The notes beneath the pieces were generated by a model. The model did no database searches. It saw nothing but the letters and a program-made list of their open reading frames with translations, and was not told the DNA's origin. A DNA stretch of 14,433 nucleotides from Propionibacteriaceae bacterium (GTDB lineage Bacteria > Actinomycetota > Actinomycetes > Propionibacteriales > Propionibacteriaceae). The translations under genes were made by a program, and so were the position numbers. Every line of letters starts with the position of its first letter. Position 1 is the first letter of the stretch. The stretch is taken from assembly GCA_021323255.1 (NCBI GenBank), contig JAJTCL010000025.1, forward strand, positions 1-14,433. The letters run 5' to 3'. This document shows positions 6,168 to 14,364 of this stretch, one piece after another.

Positions 6168-8606
6168 TCAGCCGGCAGCCGAACCGACCGCCGCGATGGG
6201 CTGGCTGCCTGGGGTTCCTGATCCGTCGCGACGGGCGTCTGCGGCCGGCAAGGGAACGGGACTGCCGCTTGCTGCGGCGGCTATGGCGGGCGCCGGCCCC
6301 GCCCAGGCGAGCAGTAGAGAATCTTCGCCCTTGAGGAATCGATGGCAGCGTATTCCACCGGTTGCCCGACCCTTGGCCGGATAGTGCCGAAACTCGGTGA
6401 CTTTGACGGAGCCGGCATCGGTTCCAGGCAGCGCCCGGGACGTGCCGGACACAGTGGCGACCACGGCGTCGGGCGTTGTTATCGCACCGAAGTAGATGGC
6501 ACGCCCGCCGACGCCAAGCTTGATGCCCGCCACACCGCCAGCCGAGCGACCCTGCGGTCGTATCGCAGCGGCGGGAAAGCGCAGCAGTTGGGCGTCGTTG
6601 GCGATGAAGACCAACTCAGCCTCGGTGCTGGTGAGTTCAACCGCGCCGACTACGCGATCGCCAGGCTCCAGCCGGATCACATCCCACGCGTCTCTGCCGA
6701 GTACCTCCGGATTGACCCGCTTCACAACGCCCTGCGCAGTGCCGAGTGCCAGGCCCAGTGAATCCTCGGTCAGCGTTGTCAGGCAGAGCACCTTCTCATC
6801 GCCGGCAAGAGTGACCAGCTCACTGACATGGGTACCACCCTGGAGGTTCGGTGCATGAGCGGTGGTGGGGACTGTTGGGAGATCGAGCGCCGAGATCTTG
6901 ATCAGCCGGCCGGCGCTGGTCACAAGTCCACAGTCACCGCGAGCGGTCGAGATGATCTTGGACACGATGAGGTCGTGGTTGGCCCGCTCACCCACTGGCG
7001 GTAGTGGCTGCGCGTGATTGGTGCGGGCCAGCAGGCCGGCGGAGGAGAGCAGCACCCAACAGGGATCATCCGCGACCTCCAGCGGAGCAGTGGTAGCGGT
7101 AGTCGCAACGCCGCTGGCCGCCAGCAAGATCGTCCGGCGTGGGGTGCCATGCTGCTGGGCGATCTCGGCAAGCTTGTTGCCGACCAGCATGCGAAGCTGC
7201 TCAGGATTGTCCAGGATCTCGCTGAGCTCGGCGATGGTCGTTTCCAGCTTGTCCCGCTCGGCCTCGAGCTCGATCCGGCTGAATCGTGTAAGCCTGCGGA
7301 GCGGCATCTCGAGGATGTAGTTGGTCTGGGTTTCCGAAAGCTCGAACACCTCCATCAGCCGCGTGCGTGCCTGGGCGGTGTCATCAGATGAACGGATGAT
7401 AGCGATGACGTCATCGATGTCGAGGATCGCCACCAGCAAACCTTCGACCAGGTGAAGGCGCTCTCGGGCCTTGGTCCTGGCGAACTCGGTCCGGCGCCGC
7501 GTCACTTCGTAGCGATGCTCGAGATAGACGGTGAGCATGTCGCGTAGCGTCAGGGTCCGCGGCTGGCCGTCGACCAGGGCAACGGCGTTGATCGCATAGT
7601 TGTCCTCGATCTTGGTCAGCTTGTACAGCTGTTCCAGGAGAGCCTCGGGATTGAAGCCGTTCTTGACCTCGATCACCAGCCGAGTTCCGTTGGCTCGGTC
7701 CGATAAATCCTTGACGTCGGCAATGCCCTGCAGCTTGCGGGCGTTGACAAGGCTCTTGATCTGTTCGATCACGCGCTCGGGGCCGATCAGATAGGGCAGT
7801 TCGGTGATCACGATGCCCTTGCGACGTGGATGCACCTGCTCGATGCGTGCGGTGGCGCGCATTCGAAACGACCCTTTTCCGGTGTGGTACGCGTCGCGCA
7901 CACCGTCCAGCCCGATGATCTTGCCGCCGCTCGGCAGATCAGGCCCCGGAATGAAACGCATCAGCTCGTCGATGTCGGCCTCCGGGTACTTGATCAAGTA
8001 CCGCAACGCCTGGACCACCTCCACCAGATTGTGCGGCGGGCAGTTGGTCGCCATACCGACCGCAATCCCAGTTGCGCCATTGACCAAGAGGTTGGGGAAA
8101 GCCGCGGGGAGCACCGTCGGCTCGACGTCCTTGCCGTCGTAATTCGGCTTGAAGTCGACGGTGTCCTCGTCGAGTCCGTCCGTCATGGCCGCAGCGGCCG
8201 GCGCCATCCGGCACTCCGTGTAACGCATTGCCGCCGGGCCGTCGTCCAGCGATCCAAAGTTGCCATGACCGTCGACCAGAGGCAGTCGCATGGTCCACGG
8301 CTGCGCGGTTCGGACGAGCGCATCGTAGATGGCACCGTCGCCATGTGGGTGGTACTGACCCATGACCTGACCGACCACACGGGCGCACTTGACGTGGGAA
8401 CGGTCCGGGCGGACGCCCATCTCCTCCATCGAATACAAGATCCGGCGCTGGACCGGCTTGAGCCCATCCCGGGCATCAGGAAGGGCCCGTGAATAGATCA
8501 CCGAGTATGCGTACTCCAAGAAGCTGGTCTGCATCTCCGATGAGACATCAATGTCGACGATTCGTTCGGTGAAGTCGTCCTCTGGTGGTGCTGGTGTTCG
8601 GGCCAT
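6168..8606 (-). CDS. parC: DNA topoisomerase IV subunit A (ParC)
   Basis: DNA-cleaving subunit that pairs with ParE. The 812-aa product has the winged-helix breakage domain with catalytic Arg128-Tyr129 (AAMRYTECRM), the DNA-bending isoleucine in NGATGIAVGM (I181), and a tower and coiled-coil region (about 350-490). A beta-pinwheel C-terminal domain (about 500-765) follows. There is no canonical GyrA box; the equivalent site is the degenerate QGRSAGG at 685-691, which favours ParC over GyrA. The terminal FRHYPAKGRATGGIRCHRFLKGED is typical of actinobacterial ParC, then comes an Ala/Pro-rich tail. The quinolone pocket reads HPHGDGAIYD, with Gly91 where GyrA Ser83 or ParC Ser80 sits, and Asp95 retained. 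The ATG at 8606 has no close ribosome-binding site; a GAATCT sequence 7 nt upstream could be a weak leaderless -10. Confidence 0.96.
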   Translation of the reverse strand: MARTPAPPEDDFTERIVDIDVSSEMQTSFLEYAYSVIYSRALPDARDGLKPVQRRILYSMEEMGVRPDRSHVKCARVVGQVMGQYHPHGDGAIYDALVRTAQPWTMRLPLVDGHGNFGSLDDGPAAMRYTECRMAPAAAAMTDGLDEDTVDFKPNYDGKDVEPTVLPAAFPNLLVNGATGIAVGMATNCPPHNLVEVVQALRYLIKYPEADIDELMRFIPGPDLPSGGKIIGLDGVRDAYHTGKGSFRMRATARIEQVHPRRKGIVITELPYLIGPERVIEQIKSLVNARKLQGIADVKDLSDRANGTRLVIEVKNGFNPEALLEQLYKLTKIEDNYAINAVALVDGQPRTLTLRDMLTVYLEHRYEVTRRRTEFARTKARERLHLVEGLLVAILDIDDVIAIIRSSDDTAQARTRLMEVFELSETQTNYILEMPLRRLTRFSRIELEAERDKLETTIAELSEILDNPEQLRMLVGNKLAEIAQQHGTPRRTILLAASGVATTATTAPLEVADDPCWVLLSSAGLLARTNHAQPLPPVGERANHDLIVSKIISTARGDCGLVTSAGRLIKISALDLPTVPTTAHAPNLQGGTHVSELVTLAGDEKVLCLTTLTEDSLGLALGTAQGVVKRVNPEVLGRDAWDVIRLEPGDRVVGAVELTSTEAELVFIANDAQLLRFPAAAIRPQGRSAGGVAGIKLGVGGRAIYFGAITTPDAVVATVSGTSRALPGTDAGSVKVTEFRHYPAKGRATGGIRCHRFLKGEDSLLLAWAGPAPAIAAAASGSPVPLPAADARRDGSGTPGSQPIAAVGSAAG

Positions 8607-8701
8607 CGAACGCAGATTCTCCCCTCCGCCGTCCCGCTTTCAGTCTGGCACTGGTGCTTCCGATTGCAGCGACGACACGTTGCGGCGCATCCCGACCCGA
8701 A

Positions 8702-9559
8702 CTAGAGGAAGGGCTTCAGGTCGTCCAGCAGCGAATCGCCGGCGTATACCTCCCGGGCGTAAAGGACTCCGTAGCTGAACCCGTTCTGACCTGACCGGAC
8801 CCCGAGCCGGGCGCCGAGTTCGCGAAGGAAGGCAGCGCTCACAATGGCATCCTGATGGCTCCCTAACAGATCCTGCAGGTCCTTCCGCTCCGAAACGATC
8901 TTGTCAGCTTTGCTGCCCCACACGGGTTGGGCTGCTTCCACCGCATACCGATAGCGCTTCGACGCCTTGCGAGCGCGATGGAAGAGCTCAACTGAGGGCT
9001 CGCCACCCCGCCGCGCCGCAACCGCGGTGCTCAGCCGCTTGCGCGCCTTCTTTCGGGCACTCTTGATCATTGGGTCGATCGCATCCGTCGAAACGTCGGC
9101 GGCCGGTGTGAATGGCGGGTCGCTACGCCAGTGGTTTATCTGACCCATCAGCTTCCGGAAACGCTCAGAGTCCAACGCCTCGACCATCACATCGGCCGCC
9201 TCCTTGCGCTGCACTGCCAGCTCAGCCTCGATCGTCGACGCGACCGGGCCAAGGATCAGTTCAGTCGGCAGGTCGGCCAGCAGGGCGGCTTGCCTTTGCG
9301 CCAGGATGTCCAGGTCCCTTACCTGGCCGAGCAGGCCCGCCCACCACACCAGCTCCTCTTCCAGGTGCTGGGCCTCGGAGGCGTCGAACAGATCGGCGAA
9401 CACCCGGATCGTGCTGCGCAACCGGCGCACCGCCACCCGCGTCGTGTGCACCACGTTCTCACCGGCACGCAGCTTGGCCTCGGAGTCGATGATGACCGTG
9501 CATTGCTCTGCAATGTAGTTGCCGATGAGGTCGCGGACGCTGCCAGATTCTTTGTTCAT
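8702..9559 (-). CDS. CHAD-domain protein (polyphosphate-binding helical domain)
   Basis: The 285-aa protein is a stand-alone CHAD domain without an attached CYTH (triphosphate tunnel) domain. It has the two-repeat helical signature: HTTRVAVRRLRSTIR (H38, R41, R45, R46, R48, R52) with GQVRDLDIL (R81-D82) in the first half. The second half has LFHRARKASKRYRYAVE with LLGSHQDAIVSAAFLREL. In the family, the conserved His and basic residues line a pore that binds polyphosphate. I chose the ATG at 9559 because the domain begins here and a small upstream frame ends in ATGA across this ATG. Extending to a TTG at 9607 adds 16 residues without support. There is no separate ribosome-binding site, which suggests coupling to the upstream frame. 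It lies downstream of glpKXD with a 187 nt gap, and 95 nt before parC. Confidence 0.9.
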   Translation of the reverse strand: MNKESGSVRDLIGNYIAEQCTVIIDSEAKLRAGENVVHTTRVAVRRLRSTIRVFADLFDASEAQHLEEELVWWAGLLGQVRDLDILAQRQAALLADLPTELILGPVASTIEAELAVQRKEAADVMVEALDSERFRKLMGQINHWRSDPPFTPAADVSTDAIDPMIKSARKKARKRLSTAVAARRGGEPSVELFHRARKASKRYRYAVEAAQPVWGSKADKIVSERKDLQDLLGSHQDAIVSAAFLRELGARLGVRSGQNGFSYGVLYAREVYAGDSLLDDLKPFL

Positions 9560-9627
9560 ACCAGCGTTGTCCAGGGGACGAGTGTGCGCAGGGCGCAGCA
9601 GGTCCAATGAGTCGGATTGAAGGGCAT
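9556..9627 (-). CDS. Leaderless 23-aa upstream ORF overlapping the CHAD gene (candidate leader peptide)
   Basis: An ATG at 9627 opens a 23-codon frame whose TGA overlaps the CHAD start codon as ATGA (9559-9556). TAAGGT (9639-9634) fits a -10 box exactly 6 nt before this ATG, so the message would begin at the start codon. The peptide contains HWTCCALR, with two adjacent Cys codons and two Trp codons among 23 residues. Leaderless short upstream ORFs, some with consecutive Cys codons acting in cysteine-responsive attenuation, are known in mycobacteria. Here this is inference by analogy. The CHAD start has no ribosome-binding site of its own, so termination-reinitiation at ATGA would be its route to translation. 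It could still be chance, since the frame is short. Confidence 0.5.
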   Translation of the reverse strand: MPFNPTHWTCCALRTLVPWTTLV

Positions 9628-9633
9628 GCGGTG

Positions 9634-9639
9634 ACCTTA
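9634..9639 (-). promoter_or_regulatory. Candidate -10 box for the CHAD upstream ORF
   Basis: On the minus strand this reads TAAGGT, 6 nt before the upstream ORF ATG. It is the best -10-like hexamer in the glpD-CHAD gap and would give a leaderless transcript separate from glpKXD. No -35 box is recognisable. Confidence 0.4.
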
Positions 9640-9746
9640 CGCCGTGCCGGCAACGTCTGGGGCCACGTTAGGAGAATGTCGGCAGAGGGTAGCCATCGAG
9701 ACGGTTGTCGACTTCGTGCGGCTGTCCGGACCGTGCGGCAGCAGCC

Positions 9747-11471
9747 TTAATGGACGCGGCCCATCCGGACGTCAGGAGCTCCCAGACGGGCGGCGTCAGC
9801 CGAGAGATCATCTGGCTGGTCTTGTGACTCGCGCTCGGCGGCAACCCGTTTCTGGTAGTGCTCCACTTCACGATCAACATCAGCCGCCTGCCAGCCCAGG
9901 ATGGGAGCGACCAGGCGCGCGACCTCTGGTGCCGCGGCTAGGCCGCGGTCCCAGGTCTCGATCGAGATGCGGGTACGCCGGGCCAGGATGTCGTCCAGGT
10001 GCAGGGCGCCCTCGTGGGACGCAGCGTAACTGACCTCGATCTTGAGATACTCCGCTGCGCCCTCCAGTGGATGTGCCAGCTCCGGGGAATACTTGATCAT
10101 GTCCAGCAGCTCGGGCAACAACGAGCCGTAACGGTTGAGCAGGTGCTCGACTTGCACGTCACGCAGGCCGGTCTCCTCGACCAGCAAGGGTCGCGCGTTC
10201 CACAGCGCGTGGTAGCCGTCGGCACCCAGGAGCGGCACCTCTTCAGTGCAGGAAGCCGGCACTTTCTTGTCCAAATCCCGGACCGCCGCATCGATGGCGT
10301 CCTTGGCCATCACCCGGTAGGTGGTGTACTTGCCGCCAGCGATGGTGACCAGGCCGCGGACGGGTGAAGCGACGGCATGCTCTCGGGATAGCTTCGACGT
10401 CGAGTCGGATTCGCCGGCCAGCAGCGGGCGCAGGCCCGCGTAGACGCCGATCACGTCTTCGCGCTTCAGTGGATCAGCCAGCAAGGTGTTGGCGCGTTCT
10501 AGCAGGTAGTCGATATCGGCCAGGCTGGCCGCAGGGTGGGCCCGATCGAGTTGCCAGTCGGTGTCGGTAGTGCCGATGATCCAGTGACTGCCCCAGGGAA
10601 TGATGAAGAGCAAGCTTTTCTCCGTACGGGTGATCAATCCCGTCATGGAGTTGATGCGGTTCCGGGGCACCACGAGATGGATACCTTTGGATGCACGGAC
10701 TCGGAACTGGCCTCGACCGCCCAGCATCTCCTGGAGCTCGTCGATCCAGACCCCTGCAGCATTGATCGTCTGCTTGGCGCGAATGGTGAACTCGCGGCCG
10801 GACTCAAGATCACGAACCCTGACGCCGGCAACGCGGTCCGCCTCACGCAGGAAACCGATCACCCGAGTGCTGGTGGCGACCGCAGCACCATAGTGCGCCG
10901 CCGTGCGGCCGATCATCAGGGTGTGCCTGGCGTCATCGACCTGTCCCTCGTAGAACCTGATGGAGCCGATCACGGTCTCCCGATTCGCGGAAGGAAAGGA
11001 CTCGAACGTGCGCTTCCGGCTCAAGTGCCGCATGTGCTGCGGTACTCCGCGCCCAGCACCGAGCACGTCGTACACGCCGATGCCGAGGCCTCCGTAGCCG
11101 CGGTCGATCACCGGCCGCATGAGCGGGTACAGGAACGGCACGGGCTTGGCCAGATGCGGAGCCAGTTTGTTGAGAGCCAGCGAGCGCTCCTTGAGTGCCT
11201 CGAAGACCAAGGCAAAGTTGAGGTGTTCCAGGTAGCGGAGCCCGCCGTGAAACAACTTGCTGGACCGGCTCGAGGTACCAGCAGCGAAATCGCGGGCCTC
11301 GACCAGCCCGACCCGCAGGCCGCGGGTGACCGCATCGAGCGCACAGCCGCAGCCTGTGACGCCGGCACCAATGACCAGAACGTCCAGATCCTCGCTCGCC
11401 AGCCGGTCCAGGGCGCTGGCTCGGGCCGCCGGACCCAGTGGCGATGTGGTAGAGAACATCAAGCTCGTCAC
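9747..11471 (-). CDS. glpD: Aerobic glycerol-3-phosphate dehydrogenase
   Basis: FAD-dependent, membrane-associated enzyme oxidising glycerol-3-phosphate to dihydroxyacetone phosphate and passing electrons to the quinone pool. The 574-aa length is normal. The N-terminal Rossmann motif is VIGAGVTGCGCALDA (residues 33-47), followed by the family signature GTSSRSSKLFHGGLRYLE (65-82). The middle part holds NAAGVWIDE, SKGIHLVVPR and IIPWGSHWIIGTTDTDW. GLRPLLAGES and TIAGGKYTTYRVMA follow, then the C-terminal helical domain. The start is GTG 11471, sharing GTGA with the glpX stop, which implies translational coupling; an ATG four codons later is an alternative. It is the third gene of the glpK-glpX-glpD unit. 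Confidence 0.96.
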   Translation of the reverse strand: MTSLMFSTTSPLGPAARASALDRLASEDLDVLVIGAGVTGCGCALDAVTRGLRVGLVEARDFAAGTSSRSSKLFHGGLRYLEHLNFALVFEALKERSLALNKLAPHLAKPVPFLYPLMRPVIDRGYGGLGIGVYDVLGAGRGVPQHMRHLSRKRTFESFPSANRETVIGSIRFYEGQVDDARHTLMIGRTAAHYGAAVATSTRVIGFLREADRVAGVRVRDLESGREFTIRAKQTINAAGVWIDELQEMLGGRGQFRVRASKGIHLVVPRNRINSMTGLITRTEKSLLFIIPWGSHWIIGTTDTDWQLDRAHPAASLADIDYLLERANTLLADPLKREDVIGVYAGLRPLLAGESDSTSKLSREHAVASPVRGLVTIAGGKYTTYRVMAKDAIDAAVRDLDKKVPASCTEEVPLLGADGYHALWNARPLLVEETGLRDVQVEHLLNRYGSLLPELLDMIKYSPELAHPLEGAAEYLKIEVSYAASHEGALHLDDILARRTRISIETWDRGLAAAPEVARLVAPILGWQAADVDREVEHYQKRVAAERESQDQPDDLSADAARLGAPDVRMGRVH

Positions 11472-12478
11472 GGGTTGACCAGAAAGGACCGGTCCGGGTC
11501 ATGATGACCTTCGATCAGCCGAATCGTTCCCGAGCGAGACCGCATCGACAATGAGTGGGTCACAATGCGATGGCTTTCGAATCGCACCCCCCGCAACAAT
11601 GCGCCGTCGGTGACACCTGTGGCGGCGAAGAACACGTTGTCACCGGAAACCAAGTCGGTGGTGGTGAGGATTCGATCCAAGTCGAAGCCGGCGTCAAGGA
11701 TTGCCGCCCGCTCATCCTCGTTCCGGGCGATCAGCCTTCCAAACATCTCACCACCGAGACAGCGAAGCGCGCATGCCGCAAGCACGCCCTCGGGGGTGCC
11801 ACCCACGCCAACCAGCAGGTCCACTCCTGTCAACGGGCTGGCGGCCATGATCGCGCCAGCCACGTCGCCGTCGAGCAAAAACCTGATCCGAGCGCCAGCC
11901 GAGCGGATGGCCGCAACAAGCTCAGCGTGTCGCAGCCGGTCGAGGACGCAGACTGTCAGTTCGGAGACAGCCCGGTCGGTCGCCTCAGCGATCTTGGCGA
12001 GATTGTCCGCGATCGGCGCATCAAGATCGACAGCGGCGGCAGCTTCCGCGGGAACCACCAGCTTCTGCATGTAGACGGCCGGGCCTGGGGAGAACATGGT
12101 GCCACGGGCCGAAACACCGATGATGCTGACCGCGTCGGGCAGGCTCTTGGCGGTCAGTGTGGTGCCGTCGACCGGGTCCACAGCGATGTCCCATTCCGGT
12201 CCCGAGCCGTCACCGACCCGCTCACCGTTGAAAAGCATCGGGGCTTCATCTTTCTCGCCCTCACCGATCACCACGATGCCGTTCATACGCACCGAACCGA
12301 GCACCGGCCGCATCGCGTCCACGGCTGCGCCATCCACCTGGTTCTTGTCGCCGAAACCCATGTAGCGCGAGCAGTTGATCGCAGCCGCCTCGGTGGCGCG
12401 GACCAACTCGAGCGCGAGATTGCGGGCTGGATCTGGGGCCACCGGTTCCCTGGACCTGGGCTGAGCCACCGTTGCCAT
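11468..12478 (-). CDS. glpX: Fructose-1,6-bisphosphatase class II
   Basis: Cytosolic gluconeogenic enzyme converting fructose-1,6-bisphosphate to fructose-6-phosphate. The 336-aa product has the class II metal-site motifs VIGEGEKDEAPML (E73, E75) and DPVDGTT (D101, D104), then FLLDGDVAGAI, the GTPEGVLAACALRCLGG block and the C-terminal VTDGALLRGV. I chose ATG 12478 because AGGAG lies 8 nt upstream; GTG codons at 12487 and 12484 sit too close to it. It begins 39 nt after glpK stops and its TGA overlaps the GTG of glpD, so it lies inside a glycerol operon. That order recalls the enterobacterial glpFKX operon, though glpF is absent here. Confidence 0.95.
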   Translation of the reverse strand: MATVAQPRSREPVAPDPARNLALELVRATEAAAINCSRYMGFGDKNQVDGAAVDAMRPVLGSVRMNGIVVIGEGEKDEAPMLFNGERVGDGSGPEWDIAVDPVDGTTLTAKSLPDAVSIIGVSARGTMFSPGPAVYMQKLVVPAEAAAAVDLDAPIADNLAKIAEATDRAVSELTVCVLDRLRHAELVAAIRSAGARIRFLLDGDVAGAIMAASPLTGVDLLVGVGGTPEGVLAACALRCLGGEMFGRLIARNEDERAAILDAGFDLDRILTTTDLVSGDNVFFAATGVTDGALLRGVRFESHRIVTHSLSMRSRSGTIRLIEGHHDPDRSFLVNP

Positions 12479-12517
12479 ATCCACCACTCCTGTTGTGTCG
12501 TTGCTGCGGCTACTCCA

Positions 12518-14032
12518 CTAGACCTGTACCCAGTCCAGGGTTCGCTGCACGGCCTTCTGCCACCCGGCATAACCCGCCGCCCGCTCCTCTTCGCTGATCT
12601 GCGGGACCCAGCGCTGATCCTCCAGCCAGTTTTCCCGGAGCTCATCCGGCGACGCCCAGAAGCCTGTGGCCAAACCGGCCGCGTACGCCGCACCCAGTGC
12701 TGTTGTCTCCGCCACGACCGGCTTGCTCACCTCGACGCCGAGCGTATCGGCCTGAATCTGCATGCAGAGTGTGTTTACAGTGACGCCTCCGTCAACTTTG
12801 AGTTCGTCGAGTTGAACACCGGCATCCTTCTCCATTGCCTCCACGACATCGCGACTCTGGTAGCAGATTGCTTCCAGCGTCGCTCGGGCGATGTGCTCTC
12901 GGGTATGGAAGCGTGATAGGCCGACAATGACGCCGCGGGCATCGGAACGCCAGTAGGGCGCGAAGAGTCCGGAGAACGCAGGCACGAAATAAACATGTGC
13001 GGAAGAGTCGACCAAGCTCGCCAGGGTCTCGATCTCCGCGGCGTCACGAATGATCTTCAGCTGGTCGCGCAGCCATTGCACGGCGGAGCCGGTGACAGCG
13101 ATGGAGCCCTCGAGGGCATAGACCGGCGCGGCATCGCCGAACTGGTAACACACGGTGCTGAGCAGGCCGTTGCTCGAGCGGTACAACTGCTCGCCGGTGT
13201 TGAGCAGTAAGAAGTTGCCAGTGCCGTAGGTGTTCTTGGCGTCGCCGGCCCGCAGGCAGACCTGGCCGACCATGGCTGCCTGTTGGTCCCCAAGATCACC
13301 ACCGATCGGCAGCTCGCCGCCGAACGGGCCGCTTGCACGGGTCCGTTGATACGCCGAGGCGTCGGAGGACGGCACGATACTGGGCAGCATCTCCTGTGGA
13401 ATCCCGAAGAAACTCAGCAACTCTTGATCCCAGTGCAGCGTCTCCAGATCCATCAGCATGGTTCGGCTGGCATTGGTCACGTCGGTGATGTGCTGTCCGC
13501 CGTCAACACCACCGGTCAAATTCCACAGCAGCCAGCTGTCAGTCGTGCCGAATTTGGCACGGCCGCGTCCAGCAGCCTCGCGGACCCCGTCGATGTTCTC
13601 CAAGATCCATTGCAACTTTCCGCCGGAAAAGTAGGTGGCTGGAGGTAGGCCGGCCCGCTGCCTGATGACATCACCGCGGCCATCACTATCAAGTTCGGCG
13701 GCGATCTTGTCCGTACGGGTGTCTTGCCAGACGATCGCGTTCCCGTAAGGCTCGCCGGTGACCGGATCCCAGACGACGGTCGTCTCACGCTGGTTGGTGA
13801 TTCCGAGGCCCGCCAGGTCAGTGACACCGAGGCGGCGCTCTGTCAGAGCTCGCTGGACTACTTCTTGGGTGCGCTGCCAGATCTCCACTGGGTCGTGCTC
13901 CACCCACCCTGCGCGGGGCATGATCTGCCGGTGCTCGAGCTGGTACTTCCCGGCCTCGCGTCCTGAGTGGTCGAAGATCATGCAGCGAGTGCTCGTCGTA
14001 CCCTGATCGATTGCAGCGACGAAGTCGGCCAT
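12518..14032 (-). CDS. glpK: Glycerol kinase
   Basis: FGGY-family kinase converting glycerol and ATP to glycerol-3-phosphate, trapping glycerol in the cell. From ATG 14032 it is 504 aa, the family norm. It starts [13 protein letters not shown] (phosphate loop) and has the glycerol-binding pair R82-E83 in [16 protein letters not shown] signature 1 ([11 protein letters not shown]) is followed by Y134 and [13 protein letters not shown] with the likely catalytic base D249. The C-terminal [20 protein letters not shown] and [20 protein letters not shown] complete the fold. A 40-residue upstream extension in the open frame is unlike the family and falls in the repeat region, so it is excluded. It is the first gene of glpKXD. 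No glycerol facilitator gene is seen in the window. Confidence 0.97.
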   Translation of the reverse strand: MADFVAAIDQGTTSTRCMIFDHSGREAGKYQLEHRQIMPRAGWVEHDPVEIWQRTQEVVQRALTERRLGVTDLAGLGITNQRETTVVWDPVTGEPYGNAIVWQDTRTDKIAAELDSDGRGDVIRQRAGLPPATYFSGGKLQWILENIDGVREAAGRGRAKFGTTDSWLLWNLTGGVDGGQHITDVTNASRTMLMDLETLHWDQELLSFFGIPQEMLPSIVPSSDASAYQRTRASGPFGGELPIGGDLGDQQAAMVGQVCLRAGDAKNTYGTGNFLLLNTGEQLYRSSNGLLSTVCYQFGDAAPVYALEGSIAVTGSAVQWLRDQLKIIRDAAEIETLASLVDSSAHVYFVPAFSGLFAPYWRSDARGVIVGLSRFHTREHIARATLEAICYQSRDVVEAMEKDAGVQLDELKVDGGVTVNTLCMQIQADTLGVEVSKPVVAETTALGAAYAAGLATGFWASPDELRENWLEDQRWVPQISEEERAAGYAGWQKAVQRTLDWVQV

Positions 14033-14039
14033 GGCTTGA

Positions 14040-14045
14040 ACACTA
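14040..14045 (-). promoter_or_regulatory. Candidate -10 box for leaderless glpK
   Basis: The minus strand reads TAGTGT, 7 nt before the glpK ATG. This fits the TANNNT pattern at leaderless spacing, and no ribosome-binding site occurs at normal distance. If correct, the duplicated element at 14114-14342 lies upstream of the promoter and would act as DNA rather than as part of the glpK leader RNA. Confidence 0.4.
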
Positions 14046-14113
14046 TTCCTGCGCGCTCTTTCCGAATACCAATTGGCGTTGCACATCGAAGGCTGCCATA
14101 GACGTGCCCTGCA

Positions 14114-14342
14114 GATCGCGCGCCGCTTTGCTGAGGAGGAGCGTGGGGACACGCTTTACGTTCCCGAGTGACGACGATGTAGGCGGATTCCAGAGCGCGA
14201 TCCACCGCGAGCGGAGGGCAATCAGCCCTGGATTGCGCGCCGCTGTGCTGAGGAGGAGCGAGGGGACACGTTTTCGTTCCCGAGTGACGACGATGTAGGC
14301 GGATTCCAGAGCGCGATCCACCGCGAGCGGAGCTAGCAATCA
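14114..14342. repeat. Tandem duplication of a ~112 nt structured non-coding element
   Basis: Copy A (14114-14224) and copy B (14231-14342) are about 95% identical over their first ~103 nt, differing by four substitutions and one indel. A 58-nt block is identical (14159-14216 and 14275-14332). Both carry a hairpin of seven pairs with one bulged C: GGGACACG pairs with CGTTCCC, at 14146-14165 in A and 14263-14281 in B. The only indel falls in the hairpin loop (CTTTA against TTTT), so pairing is kept. The repeat period is not a constant multiple of three and the same text is read in different frames in the two copies, so it is unlikely to be coding. It sits between divergent glpK and the GNAT-type gene. 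It may be a dispersed genomic repeat, a regulator-binding region or a small RNA. Confidence 0.85.
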
Positions 14343-14351
14343 AACATTGCG

Positions 14352-14357
14352 TAGGCT
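14352..14357 (+). promoter_or_regulatory. Candidate -10 box for the gene at the right edge
   Basis: TAGGCT lies 7 nt before the GTG at 14365, again at leaderless spacing, and no ribosome-binding site is present. The intervening TTTTGCC is short. No -35 box is recognisable. Confidence 0.35.
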
Positions 14358-14364
14358 TTTTGCC

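Noticed and set aside
9560..9607. TTG start giving a longer CHAD protein
   Set aside because: TTG is a rare start, the 16 extra residues are not part of the domain, and the region is better explained by the upstream ORF in another frame with ATGA overlap.
11019..11034. 14-nt match CGGCTCAAGTGCCG to the reverse complement of 2323-2336 region
   Set aside because: It lies in a conserved part of glpD and one such match is expected by chance in a window of this size and composition.
14033..14343. Open frames through the tandem repeat, including a 40-residue extension of glpK
   Set aside because: The same repeated DNA is read in different frames in the two copies because of an indel, so neither frame is conserved between copies. 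GlpK homology starts at 14032.
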